Below, piece by piece: positions 1 through 7,066 of a stretch of 14,641 nucleotides of DNA. Where the stretch lies: positions 1 through 14,641 of the forward strand of contig CAZKFT010000044.1 of assembly GCA_964552205.1 (NCBI GenBank), written 5' to 3'. This DNA comes from JAIVGZ01 sp964552205 (GTDB taxonomy: Bacteria; Pseudomonadota; Gammaproteobacteria; Natronospirales; JAIVGZ01). Under the pieces are notes generated by a model. The model was given only the letters and a program-made list of their open reading frames with translations. It had not been told where the DNA came from and searched no databases. A program made the translations under genes and the position numbers. Position 1 is the first letter of the stretch. Each line of letters begins with the position of its first letter.

Positions 1-2603
1 TGAACACCACTGCAATCACTGAGGCGGACATCACTCCGTTAGCCATCACCGGTGCCATTACTGCAGACGACAAGATCTACGACGCTACCACCGCAGCCGA
101 CATTCTCACGAGAACCTTGACTGGGGTGCTCGGCGGGGATGACGTCACCTACGTGGGTGGCACGGCGACGTTCGATGATAAGAACGTCGGCATGGACAAG
201 ACCGTCACGGGCACCTTGCTCAGCCTAGCCGGGGCTGACGCCGGCAACTACACGGTGAACACCACAGCTCTGACCACCGCGGACATAAGCCCCTTGGCCA
301 TCACCGGCGCAATCACCGCCGACGACAAGATCTACGACGCCACCACCGCAGCCGACATCCTGACGAGAACCCTCACCGGAGTGCTCGGCGCGGATGATGT
401 CACCTATGTCGGCGGCACTGCGACGTTTGATAATAAGAACGTCGGTATAGATAAGACGGTGACTGGCAGCTTGCTGAGTCTGGCCGGGGCTGATGCTGGT
501 AATTACACCGTGAACACCACCGCGGTAACTGAAGCTGATATCACCCCCCTTGCCATCACCGGGGCCATTACTGCAGACGACAAGACCTACGACGCTACCA
601 CAGCGGCTGACATTCTCACGAGAACGCTGACCGGAGTGCTGGGCGCGGATGATGTGACCTATGTCGGTGGTACCGCCACCTTCGACACCAAGAACGTGGG
701 TGTCGACAAGGTTGTGACTGGCAGCTTGCTGAGTTTGGCCGGGGCGGACGCTGGCAACTACACGGTGAACACCACTGCACTCACCACCGCCGACATCACC
801 CCATTAGCGATTACCGGGGCCATCACCGCCGATGACAAGATCTACGACGCCACCACGGCCGCGGACATCCTGACTCGCACCTTGACCGGCGTGCTGGGGG
901 CGGACGATGTGAGCTATGTCGGCGGCACTGCGACGTTTGATAATAAGAACGTCGGTATAGATAAGACCGTGACTGGCAGCTTGCTGAGTCTGGCCGGGGC
1001 GGATGCTGGGAACTACACCGTCAATACGACGGCTCTGACCACCGCCGACATCACCCCACTAGCGATTACCGGGGCGATCACCGCCGACGACAAGATCTAC
1101 GATGCCACCACGGCAGCTGACATCCTGACCAGGACGCTGACCGGAGTGCTGGGGGCGGATGATGTCACCTACGTCGGGGGAACGGCCACCTTCGATGATA
1201 AGAACGTCGGTATCGACAAGACCGTAACCGCCATAGACCTGGCTCTGGCCGGCACCGACGCCGGCAACTACACGGTGAACACCACCGCCCTCACCACAGC
1301 AACCACCCAGGTCAGGTCATTGACTGTTAATGCAGTGACCGACACCCGCGTCTATGACGCCACCACTGATTCTGCTGGCATCCCGACCGTAACCGGCCTC
1401 CAGAACGGTGATTCACTCATCGGCGTCCTGACGCAGTCATTCGCCAGTAAGGACGTATTGGGTGCGGGCAATAGCGTACTGGCTGCCGATGGCACCTACA
1501 GTGTGATCGACGGCAACAACGGCGACAACTACAGCATCACCGTGAACACGGTAACGGGCACGATCACCCCCCTGGCCATCACCGGTGGTGTCACCGTTGA
1601 TGGCAAGATCTACGACACCACCACCACCGCTGACATCCTGACCAGAACCCTCACCGGAGTGCTGGGTGCGGATGACGTGACCTACGTGGGCGGCACCGCC
1701 ACCTTCAATGACAAGAATGTGGGTCTGGACAAGACCGTAGCCGCTATCAAACTGACCCTGGCTGGAGCCGACGCCAACAACTACTCCGTGAATACCACGG
1801 CGCTAACGACCGCCGACATTACAGCCTTGGCCATCACCGGCGCCATCACCGCCGATGACAAGATCTATGACGGTACGGATGCCGCCGTCATCGTGACCCG
1901 GACCTTGGCTGGGGTGCTGGCAGGAGATGAAGTGACTATTGTCGGTGGGGACGCCACCTTCGATGACAAAAACGTAGGTCAAGACAAGATAGTCACCGGG
2001 GTTTCGCTTAGCTTGGCCGGGGCCGACGCAGGCAACTACACGGTGAACACGACGGCGTTGACCACAGCTAACTTGACCCCGGCCACGGTTGAGATTGTCG
2101 CGCACCGCACGAGTAAAATCTTTGGCACGCCTGATCCGGAGCTGACATTCAGTGTCAGCGGATTGATAAACAACCCGGCCATCGGGACTGTAGATACAGT
2201 TGAGTCCGTGCTTACTGGGGCGCTCACACGCGCACCTGGTGAGAGCGCCCTCGGTGGGCCATATCCCATCACACAGGGGTTACTCGCGAGTAACACTGAC
2301 AACTACATCCTCAACTTTACCGGCAACAACTTCATCATCATCGGGGTGGCGGCTGAGCCGGTTCTGGGCTTCAACGTCGGGCAATACATTTTCGCAGCGG
2401 TTATCAATCATGTGTTTTATTACCGACCCGGCAACTTCTGGCATATCTCACTGAACCTCAACAACGCTGACCCGGGATTTGATGTGTTGAGAGGTACGCG
2501 CGAGCTGGGGTTGCGTAGGAGTCGGTGCGACTCCGTCTCTGGCGGTGGGTTCTGCGAAACCTGGTCCTTCCCGCAACAGTCCAACCAAGGCGGAGCAGAA
2601 TGA
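1..2603 (+). CDS. TpsA-type giant exoprotein/adhesin with YDG and MBG repeats, C-terminal part (5' end outside window)
   Basis: The frame is open from the left edge (first full codon at 3) to TGA 2601-2603, giving 867 visible residues; the true start lies upstream. Visible order: end of one repeat; eight tandem units of about 85 residues (nt 39-2081), most reading LAITGAITADDKxYDATT, then a DDVTYVGGTATF stretch and LAGADAGNYTVNTTA, as in the YDG domain of filamentous-haemagglutinin-like proteins; one MBG-like domain (nt 2082 to about 2340, with KIFGTPDPELTFSVSGL and GGPYPITQGLL); and a distinct tail of about 86 residues with two cysteines spaced C-x8-C (codons 2526 and 2553), the only cysteines seen. 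The TpsB transporter follows in a 4-nt overlap, so secretion by the two-partner pathway is a strong inference. The diagnostic N-terminal TPS domain is not visible. The role is probably surface adhesion or biofilm, but ligand and total size are unknown. The TTG at 117 is internal to a repeat and is not the start. Confidence 0.85.
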   Translation, partial: NTTAITEADITPLAITGAITADDKIYDATTAADILTRTLTGVLGGDDVTYVGGTATFDDKNVGMDKTVTGTLLSLAGADAGNYTVNTTALTTADISPLAITGAITADDKIYDATTAADILTRTLTGVLGADDVTYVGGTATFDNKNVGIDKTVTGSLLSLAGADAGNYTVNTTAVTEADITPLAITGAITADDKTYDATTAADILTRTLTGVLGADDVTYVGGTATFDTKNVGVDKVVTGSLLSLAGADAGNYTVNTTALTTADITPLAITGAITADDKIYDATTAADILTRTLTGVLGADDVSYVGGTATFDNKNVGIDKTVTGSLLSLAGADAGNYTVNTTALTTADITPLAITGAITADDKIYDATTAADILTRTLTGVLGADDVTYVGGTATFDDKNVGIDKTVTAIDLALAGTDAGNYTVNTTALTTATTQVRSLTVNAVTDTRVYDATTDSAGIPTVTGLQNGDSLIGVLTQSFASKDVLGAGNSVLAADGTYSVIDGNNGDNYSITVNTVTGTITPLAITGGVTVDGKIYDTTTTADILTRTLTGVLGADDVTYVGGTATFNDKNVGLDKTVAAIKLTLAGADANNYSVNTTALTTADITALAITGAITADDKIYDGTDAAVIVTRTLAGVLAGDEVTIVGGDATFDDKNVGQDKIVTGVSLSLAGADAGNYTVNTTALTTANLTPATVEIVAHRTSKIFGTPDPELTFSVSGLINNPAIGTVDTVESVLTGALTRAPGESALGGPYPITQGLLASNTDNYILNFTGNNFIIIGVAAEPVLGFNVGQYIFAAVINHVFYYRPGNFWHISLNLNNADPGFDVLRGTRELGLRRSRCDSVSGGGFCETWSFPQQSNQGGAE
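39..2081 (+). repeat. Tandem coding repeat array, eight units of 255 bp (one of 258 bp)
   Basis: Units begin at 39, 294, 549, 804, 1059, 1314, 1572 and 1827. The Tyr codon of the YD motif falls at 78, 333, 588, 843, 1098, 1353, 1611 and 1866: steps of exactly 255 nt except one of 258. Unit 6 (1314-1571) is strongly diverged (VYDATTDSAG, LQNGDSLIGVL) and interrupts an otherwise homogeneous array. Units 2 and 4 match at 86 of 87 positions over 404-490 versus 914-1000, whereas unit 3 between them differs at many positions in the first part of that stretch. Each unit encodes one YDG-type beta-rich module. The partial unit before 39 shows that the array continues to the left. Confidence 0.9.
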
Positions 2604-4198
2604 TGCGTTACATGGCCCTTGCACTGTTGATACCGACGCTCGCCATCGCCCAACCCCAGACCGTGCGCTTTGATATCGACCGTTTCGAGATCGTGGGCAA
2701 CACTTTGCTCGGTAGCGATGAGATTGAGGCGGTGCTCAGACCCTATACCGGCGCGCAACGAGAGTTCAGCGATATTCAGGGGGCGATGGAAGCGCTCAGG
2801 CATCGCTATCGCAGCAAAGGTTACAGCGTGGTGTGGGTGCTAGCACCTGAGCAGGACCTCGACCGCGGGGTGGTCACACTGCAGGTCATAGAAGCACGGG
2901 TCGGGGAAGTGACGATAGCGGGCAATCAGTTCTTTGATGATGTGAACATACGCTCTTCGCTACGGTCTCTCAGGGAAGGCGTTGCGCCTAGAGCTGCGGA
3001 TATTTCAGCAGAAGTGCAGCTTGCCAACGAGAATCCGGCAAAGCAGGTGGATGTCGTGTTGCGTCCCGGGGAAGTCGGAAGTCAGGTGGATGCCACCATC
3101 GATGTCATCGATCTCTCACCAGCCAAGGCCTTCGTGACCATAGACAACACGGGCAATCCGCAGACGGGTGACTTCCGCCTGGGTGTGGGTGTGCAGCATG
3201 CCAACTTGTTCAATCGAGACCATGTCGGAACATTGAGCTACGTCACTTCGCCGGAGGAACCGAGTCGTGTCAGTCTCTACAGTGGTAGCTATCGATTGCC
3301 GCTGTATGACCTGGGCGATTCCATCGATGTCATCGCTGCGTACTCGGATGTGAGTACCGGCATCGCGGAAACCGTCGCCGGACCGCTGACATTCACGGGC
3401 AGGGGCAAGATTTTCAGCCTGCGTTATAACCAGTTGCTCAGGCGGCATGGCGTGTATTCACATCGAATTGTTTACGGCCTGGACTACCGGGCGTTTGACA
3501 ATGTTTGTGCGCTGGGCGATTTCGGTGAGGCCGGTTGCGGACCCGCGGCGGTAGACGTCTCGATCAGGCCATTCAGCGTGGCCTACAGTGGGAGGTGGGA
3601 GAGGCCGGGGGATATATCCGACTTTTACATCGCCCTGTCGAAAAATATCCCAGGCGTCGACAGTGGGGATGCAAGCGATTTCAATGCGGCGCGCCCGAGC
3701 CCAGTTGGTGGCGCCGGTGCTCCCGCCAACTATACGGTGGTTCGCCTTGGCGCAAGCACTGTGAACGCCCTGAGCAACAATTGGCAGACACGCGTCGCGG
3801 TCAACGCGCAGTACACCCCGGACGCCCTGATCTTCGGTGAGCAATTCGGTATCACCGGTGCCACATCGGTTCGCGGATTTCGTGAGCGGGAAGTCGTCCG
3901 GGATGTGGGTGTTTTCGCCAACTTCGAACTCTATACCCCCAACCTGACGGGGAGACTGGTGCCCGGAGAAGGAAATCTACGAGGATTGTTCTTCCTGGAT
4001 ATCGCTAGGGCAGCCGACAGGCCACTGGAGGGCGAAGAAAGCCGTCGAATCACCGTTTCCAGTGTCGGGACCGGTATGCGATGGAATATCCGGAGAGATT
4101 TCAATCTGCGCTTGGATCTGGCAAGCGTGGTGGATGGGGGTGGAACCCAACGCGCCGGTGACCTGCACGGGCATATTTCCATCTATTTCGGTTTCTGA
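2600..4198 (+). CDS. TpsB outer-membrane transporter of two-partner secretion (ShlB/FhaC/HecB family)
   Basis: A 532-residue protein that would export the upstream TpsA across the outer membrane, close to the family's usual 540-590. Residues 1-17 are a signal peptide (cleavage after LAIA, before QPQT). Residues about 20-165 form two POTRA domains (RFEIVGNTLL; the family motif NENPAKQVDVVLRPGEVGSQVD). The rest is a beta barrel, with the conserved VRGF of loop L6 at 424-427 and a terminal Phe (SIYFGF) typical of BAM-assembled barrels. The start at 2600 overlaps the tpsA stop (ATGA); a second ATG follows at 2603. A GGAG at 2592-2595 lies 4 or 7 nt ahead, so 2603 is equally plausible. The frame extends upstream to 2525, but only as a shadow of tpsA. 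Mature POTRA sequence begins almost directly after the signal peptide, leaving no obvious room for the FhaC-type H1 plug helix. Confidence 0.93.
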   Translation: MMRYMALALLIPTLAIAQPQTVRFDIDRFEIVGNTLLGSDEIEAVLRPYTGAQREFSDIQGAMEALRHRYRSKGYSVVWVLAPEQDLDRGVVTLQVIEARVGEVTIAGNQFFDDVNIRSSLRSLREGVAPRAADISAEVQLANENPAKQVDVVLRPGEVGSQVDATIDVIDLSPAKAFVTIDNTGNPQTGDFRLGVGVQHANLFNRDHVGTLSYVTSPEEPSRVSLYSGSYRLPLYDLGDSIDVIAAYSDVSTGIAETVAGPLTFTGRGKIFSLRYNQLLRRHGVYSHRIVYGLDYRAFDNVCALGDFGEAGCGPAAVDVSIRPFSVAYSGRWERPGDISDFYIALSKNIPGVDSGDASDFNAARPSPVGGAGAPANYTVVRLGASTVNALSNNWQTRVAVNAQYTPDALIFGEQFGITGATSVRGFREREVVRDVGVFANFELYTPNLTGRLVPGEGNLRGLFFLDIARAADRPLEGEESRRITVSSVGTGMRWNIRRDFNLRLDLASVVDGGGTQRAGDLHGHISIYFGF

Positions 4199-4253
4199 CT
4201 ACCGGTTAAGCCTGTATTATCGACCGATACGGGGTTCCGGGGGATGGGGATTC

Positions 4254-5864
4254 ATGGGTGAGAAGGTCGAGCAGTCGCCGATAGTGAGGTTGTGGTCTGA
4301 ACTTCAACGCCGTCGCGTCACCCGCGTGATCATTCTCTACGCGGTTGGTGGCTGGGTGGTCATTGAGGTCGCCTCAACCGTGCTCCCCAATCTGAACCTT
4401 CCTGAGTGGTCGGTCACGCTAGTCACCGTACTGGTGGGGCTGGGCTTCTTGTTGGCGGTGGTGTTGGCCTGGGCTTTCGATATAGGCCCGGGCGGCGTGC
4501 ACCGCACACCACCTCTTAGTGAAGTCGCAAGCAATCCCAAACCCAAGTCCGTTGTAGCCCCAGAAACCGATTCCGAAGGGCGCAAGTCAATCGCCGTGCT
4601 GCCCTTTGTGAACATGAGCGGTGATGCCGAGAACGAGTACTTTAGCGACGGTATCGCGGAGGAAATCCTGAACCTGCTGGTCAAATTGCCACAACTACGG
4701 GTGGCATCGCGTACCTCCTCGTTTATCTTCAAGGGCAAGTCGGTCGGCATCCGCGAGGTCGCCGAGCAGTTGGGTGTCAGCACCGTGCTCGAGGGCAGCG
4801 TGCGCCGGGCGGGGGATCGCGTACGTATCACTGCACAGCTCATTGATGCCGCCACCGACTCACATCTGTGGTCTGAGACCTATGACCGCGAACTCAAGGA
4901 TGTATTCCAGATCGAGGATGACATCGCCAAGAGCATCGTGGATGCCCTGCAGATGACGCTTACTCCGAAGGAGCGACGCGCCATCCAGGTAGTGTCCACC
5001 TCGGATGCGAAGGCCTATGACTATTACCTGCGTGGTCGCAGCTACATGTACACGATGACACGCCGTGACTACGAGTGTGCCATCCAGATGTTCGAGCAAG
5101 CCATCAAATTGGACGACAAGTACGCGCTGGCATATGCAGGTATCGCGGATGCTTATTCGCATCTTTACCGCTATGCCGAGGCCACCAAGGACAATGTGCA
5201 ACGAGCGGTGGAGGCCAGCGAGAAGGCGGTGAAGCTGGATTCGGATTCCGCTGAGGCGCGTGCCTCTCATGGTTTGGCGATGTTCATCAGTGAGGACTAC
5301 AGCGCCGCTGAGCGGGAGTTCAAGCGCGCCATCGAGCTCAACCCGAATCTGTGGGAAGCGTACTACTACTTCGGATTGGCGCGTTCTTCGCAGGGCAAAT
5401 TCGAAGAAGCCATCGATATGTACAAGAAGGCGATGGAAGTGAACCCCGGTGATTACCAGGCCCCTATTTTCATCGCGCAATCCTACGCCTCACTGGGCCG
5501 AAAGCACGATGAGATGAAAGCGCGGTTGGCATCACTCGAGCAGATCCAACGGCATCTGGACATGAACCCGCACGACACCCGCGCCTTGTATGTTGGCGCC
5601 AACCAGTTTGCCAATGTCGGCGAGTTCGAGAAAGCGCAGGAGCTCGCCGAGCGGGCGCTGGGTCGTGATCAGGATGAGCCAGTTGTGTTGTACAACGTGT
5701 CCTGCTTCTATGCCATGAAAGGCGACACCGACCGTGCCATGGAATTGCTGGACCGCGCCGTGGAGAACGGCTGGGGCGACAAAGCATGGTTGGAAACCGA
5801 CCCAGACCTTGATTCCCTGCGCGAGGATCCTCGTTTCATCGCGATGATGGCTAGAATCGCTTGA
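4254..5864 (+). CDS. Membrane-anchored TolB/FlgO-like domain + TPR protein
   Basis: 536 residues. A short cytosolic N-terminus with an Arg-rich stretch (LQRRRVTR, 16-23) precedes two predicted membrane helices, about 24-44 and 52-75. A linker follows, then a TolB/FlgO-like domain at about 110-232 (SIAVLPFVNMSG, YFSDGIAEEILNLL, VLEGSVRR, LWSETYDRE), then about six TPR-like repeats from 255 to the C-terminus. This architecture is common in gammaproteobacteria, often beside CadC-like or adenylate-cyclase-like N-termini; here there is no recognisable DNA-binding or catalytic domain. The start at ATG 4254 follows GGGGGA at 4239-4244 (9-nt spacing) and gives a sensible N-terminus. The frame is open back to 4062, but that part lies inside tpsB. 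It starts 55 nt after tpsB, and its stop overlaps the next start. The function is unknown; a scaffold or envelope-sensing role for the TPS system is inference. Confidence 0.82.
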   Translation: MGEKVEQSPIVRLWSELQRRRVTRVIILYAVGGWVVIEVASTVLPNLNLPEWSVTLVTVLVGLGFLLAVVLAWAFDIGPGGVHRTPPLSEVASNPKPKSVVAPETDSEGRKSIAVLPFVNMSGDAENEYFSDGIAEEILNLLVKLPQLRVASRTSSFIFKGKSVGIREVAEQLGVSTVLEGSVRRAGDRVRITAQLIDAATDSHLWSETYDRELKDVFQIEDDIAKSIVDALQMTLTPKERRAIQVVSTSDAKAYDYYLRGRSYMYTMTRRDYECAIQMFEQAIKLDDKYALAYAGIADAYSHLYRYAEATKDNVQRAVEASEKAVKLDSDSAEARASHGLAMFISEDYSAAEREFKRAIELNPNLWEAYYYFGLARSSQGKFEEAIDMYKKAMEVNPGDYQAPIFIAQSYASLGRKHDEMKARLASLEQIQRHLDMNPHDTRALYVGANQFANVGEFEKAQELAERALGRDQDEPVVLYNVSCFYAMKGDTDRAMELLDRAVENGWGDKAWLETDPDLDSLREDPRFIAMMARIA

Positions 5865-7066
5865 GGATAGTTGCAACGGCTCTTGTGCTGGCCTCGCTTG
5901 CTGGTTGTGCAGCGACCCCTGAACCCTACGATGTCCGAGGGTATTTCCGGCAGGTCGTCGACAAGCCCGGCTCCGCAGCAAAACCCTTCGGCAGTAACTC
6001 CTGTGTCTACGCGCGTGACAATGAATGCGACGAACCCGGTATCGGCACGGGACTGTGCGAAGCTGGCACAGACTACGACGACTGTTGGCGTCTGGCGCAG
6101 GGTGTGGAGGATGACAGTTGCCAGTTCGCCAATGATGGGGAGTGCGACGAACCCACGCTGGGTGGCGGATATTGTGCCCAGGGTACGGATGCCACCGATT
6201 GCGGTCCTGTCGCGCACCTCCGATTCAGGGATGATACGTGTGCAACTGCGTTCGATGGCGTGTGCAACGAGCCGGGCATCGGCGACGGGACTTGCGAGGC
6301 GCGTACGGACCGTTCGGACTGTGTCGGCCGGGAACGCCCACTCACGCTACGCGATCACTTTTTCGGTCACGATGACCGCATTCTCGTCGATACCGCTGTT
6401 TTCCCGTGGGTTGTCATTGGACAGCTGGAGCTGGAAGTGGGCGGGGTCTGTACGGCGTCCCTCATCGCTGATGATGTGTTGATTACAGCAGCACATTGCC
6501 TGTTGGAGGAAGGGGTGGTGGATGCGCGCGGTACCTTCATCACAGGTGCCGGCCGCGACGGTGGCCCGTTGCAAGCCGGCGTCGTTGCCTACTTCGTGGA
6601 TCCCTTATGGAAGCCGCAACTGACACCAGGGGTCGAAAAGACCAACGGCCTGGACTGGGCGTTGATTCGCATCGACCGGCCGCTGGGCGCCGAGCTCGGT
6701 CATTTGGGTGTGCGGATGATTGATGGTCCGGTGGATTCCATACACCAGGCGGGATTCAGCTGGGACACCGGCGATGCCTTGTCCGGGCATCTTGGATGCC
6801 GAGTGATTGCCGTGTTCGACAACAGCACCCTCTCACACGATTGCGATACCACGCGCGGTGACAGCGGGTCACCCCTGATGGTACGCGATGGCGAGCAGTA
6901 CTATGTCATCGCCACAGATTCCATACTCATGCCGGACGGGGACGGACCCATTCCCTATGTGGCAGTGCGCTCCGATGGATGGATACCGTACTACGCGGAT
7001 TTCGTGACCGGCGCGCTGCAGGGAATACCGGCGATACGAACCAAGGGCAGCAAATCACTTGAATGA
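5861..7066 (+). CDS. Trypsin-like serine protease lipoprotein with three four-cysteine LNR-like modules
   Basis: 401 residues. The TTG start overlaps the preceding stop (TTGA); an in-frame TAG at 5852 rules out a longer protein. Residues 1-16 are a lipoprotein signal with lipobox LAGC (Cys16). Residues 48-154 hold three modules of identical spacing C-x7-C-x9-C-x8-C (cysteines 48/56/66/75, 87/95/105/114, 127/135/145/154), rich in conserved Asp and Gly (NDGECDEP, GTDxxDC). This resembles the calcium-binding Lin12/Notch repeat, though that assignment is inference. Residues about 175-385 form an S1 protease domain with a complete triad: His212 (TAAHC), Asp265 (LDWALIR), Ser335 (RGDSGSP). Cys197 and Cys213 flank His212 as in trypsin. 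Being last in the TPS unit suggests a surface protease acting on the exoprotein. Its end overlaps cusA, on the other strand, by 12 nt. Confidence 0.88.
   Translation: MRIVATALVLASLAGCAATPEPYDVRGYFRQVVDKPGSAAKPFGSNSCVYARDNECDEPGIGTGLCEAGTDYDDCWRLAQGVEDDSCQFANDGECDEPTLGGGYCAQGTDATDCGPVAHLRFRDDTCATAFDGVCNEPGIGDGTCEARTDRSDCVGRERPLTLRDHFFGHDDRILVDTAVFPWVVIGQLELEVGGVCTASLIADDVLITAAHCLLEEGVVDARGTFITGAGRDGGPLQAGVVAYFVDPLWKPQLTPGVEKTNGLDWALIRIDRPLGAELGHLGVRMIDGPVDSIHQAGFSWDTGDALSGHLGCRVIAVFDNSTLSHDCDTTRGDSGSPLMVRDGEQYYVIATDSILMPDGDGPIPYVAVRSDGWIPYYADFVTGALQGIPAIRTKGSKSLE

Noticed and set aside
117..119. TTG as the start of the left-edge repeat protein
   Set aside because: The frame is open through the window edge, and the sequence before 117 is the same repeat, so this is an internal Leu codon.
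39..2081. Regular repeats considered as a CRISPR-like or satellite array
   Set aside because: The units are 255 nt, code continuously in one frame and have no spacers; they are protein repeats.
2525..2599. Longer N-terminus for the TpsB transporter
   Set aside because: It would put 25 Arg-rich residues before a normal signal peptide and would lie fully within tpsA. The ATG at 2600/2603 has a Shine-Dalgarno and gives the signal peptide.
4192..4220. Possible promoter (TTTCTG, 17 nt, TATTAT) before the TolB/TPR gene
   Set aside because: The -35 is a poor match and partly lies in the tpsB stop region. It is too weak to call against simple co-transcription.
4062..4253. Upstream start for the TolB/TPR gene
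   Set aside because: The extension overlaps the end of tpsB, has no domain character, and ATG 4254 has a suitable RBS.
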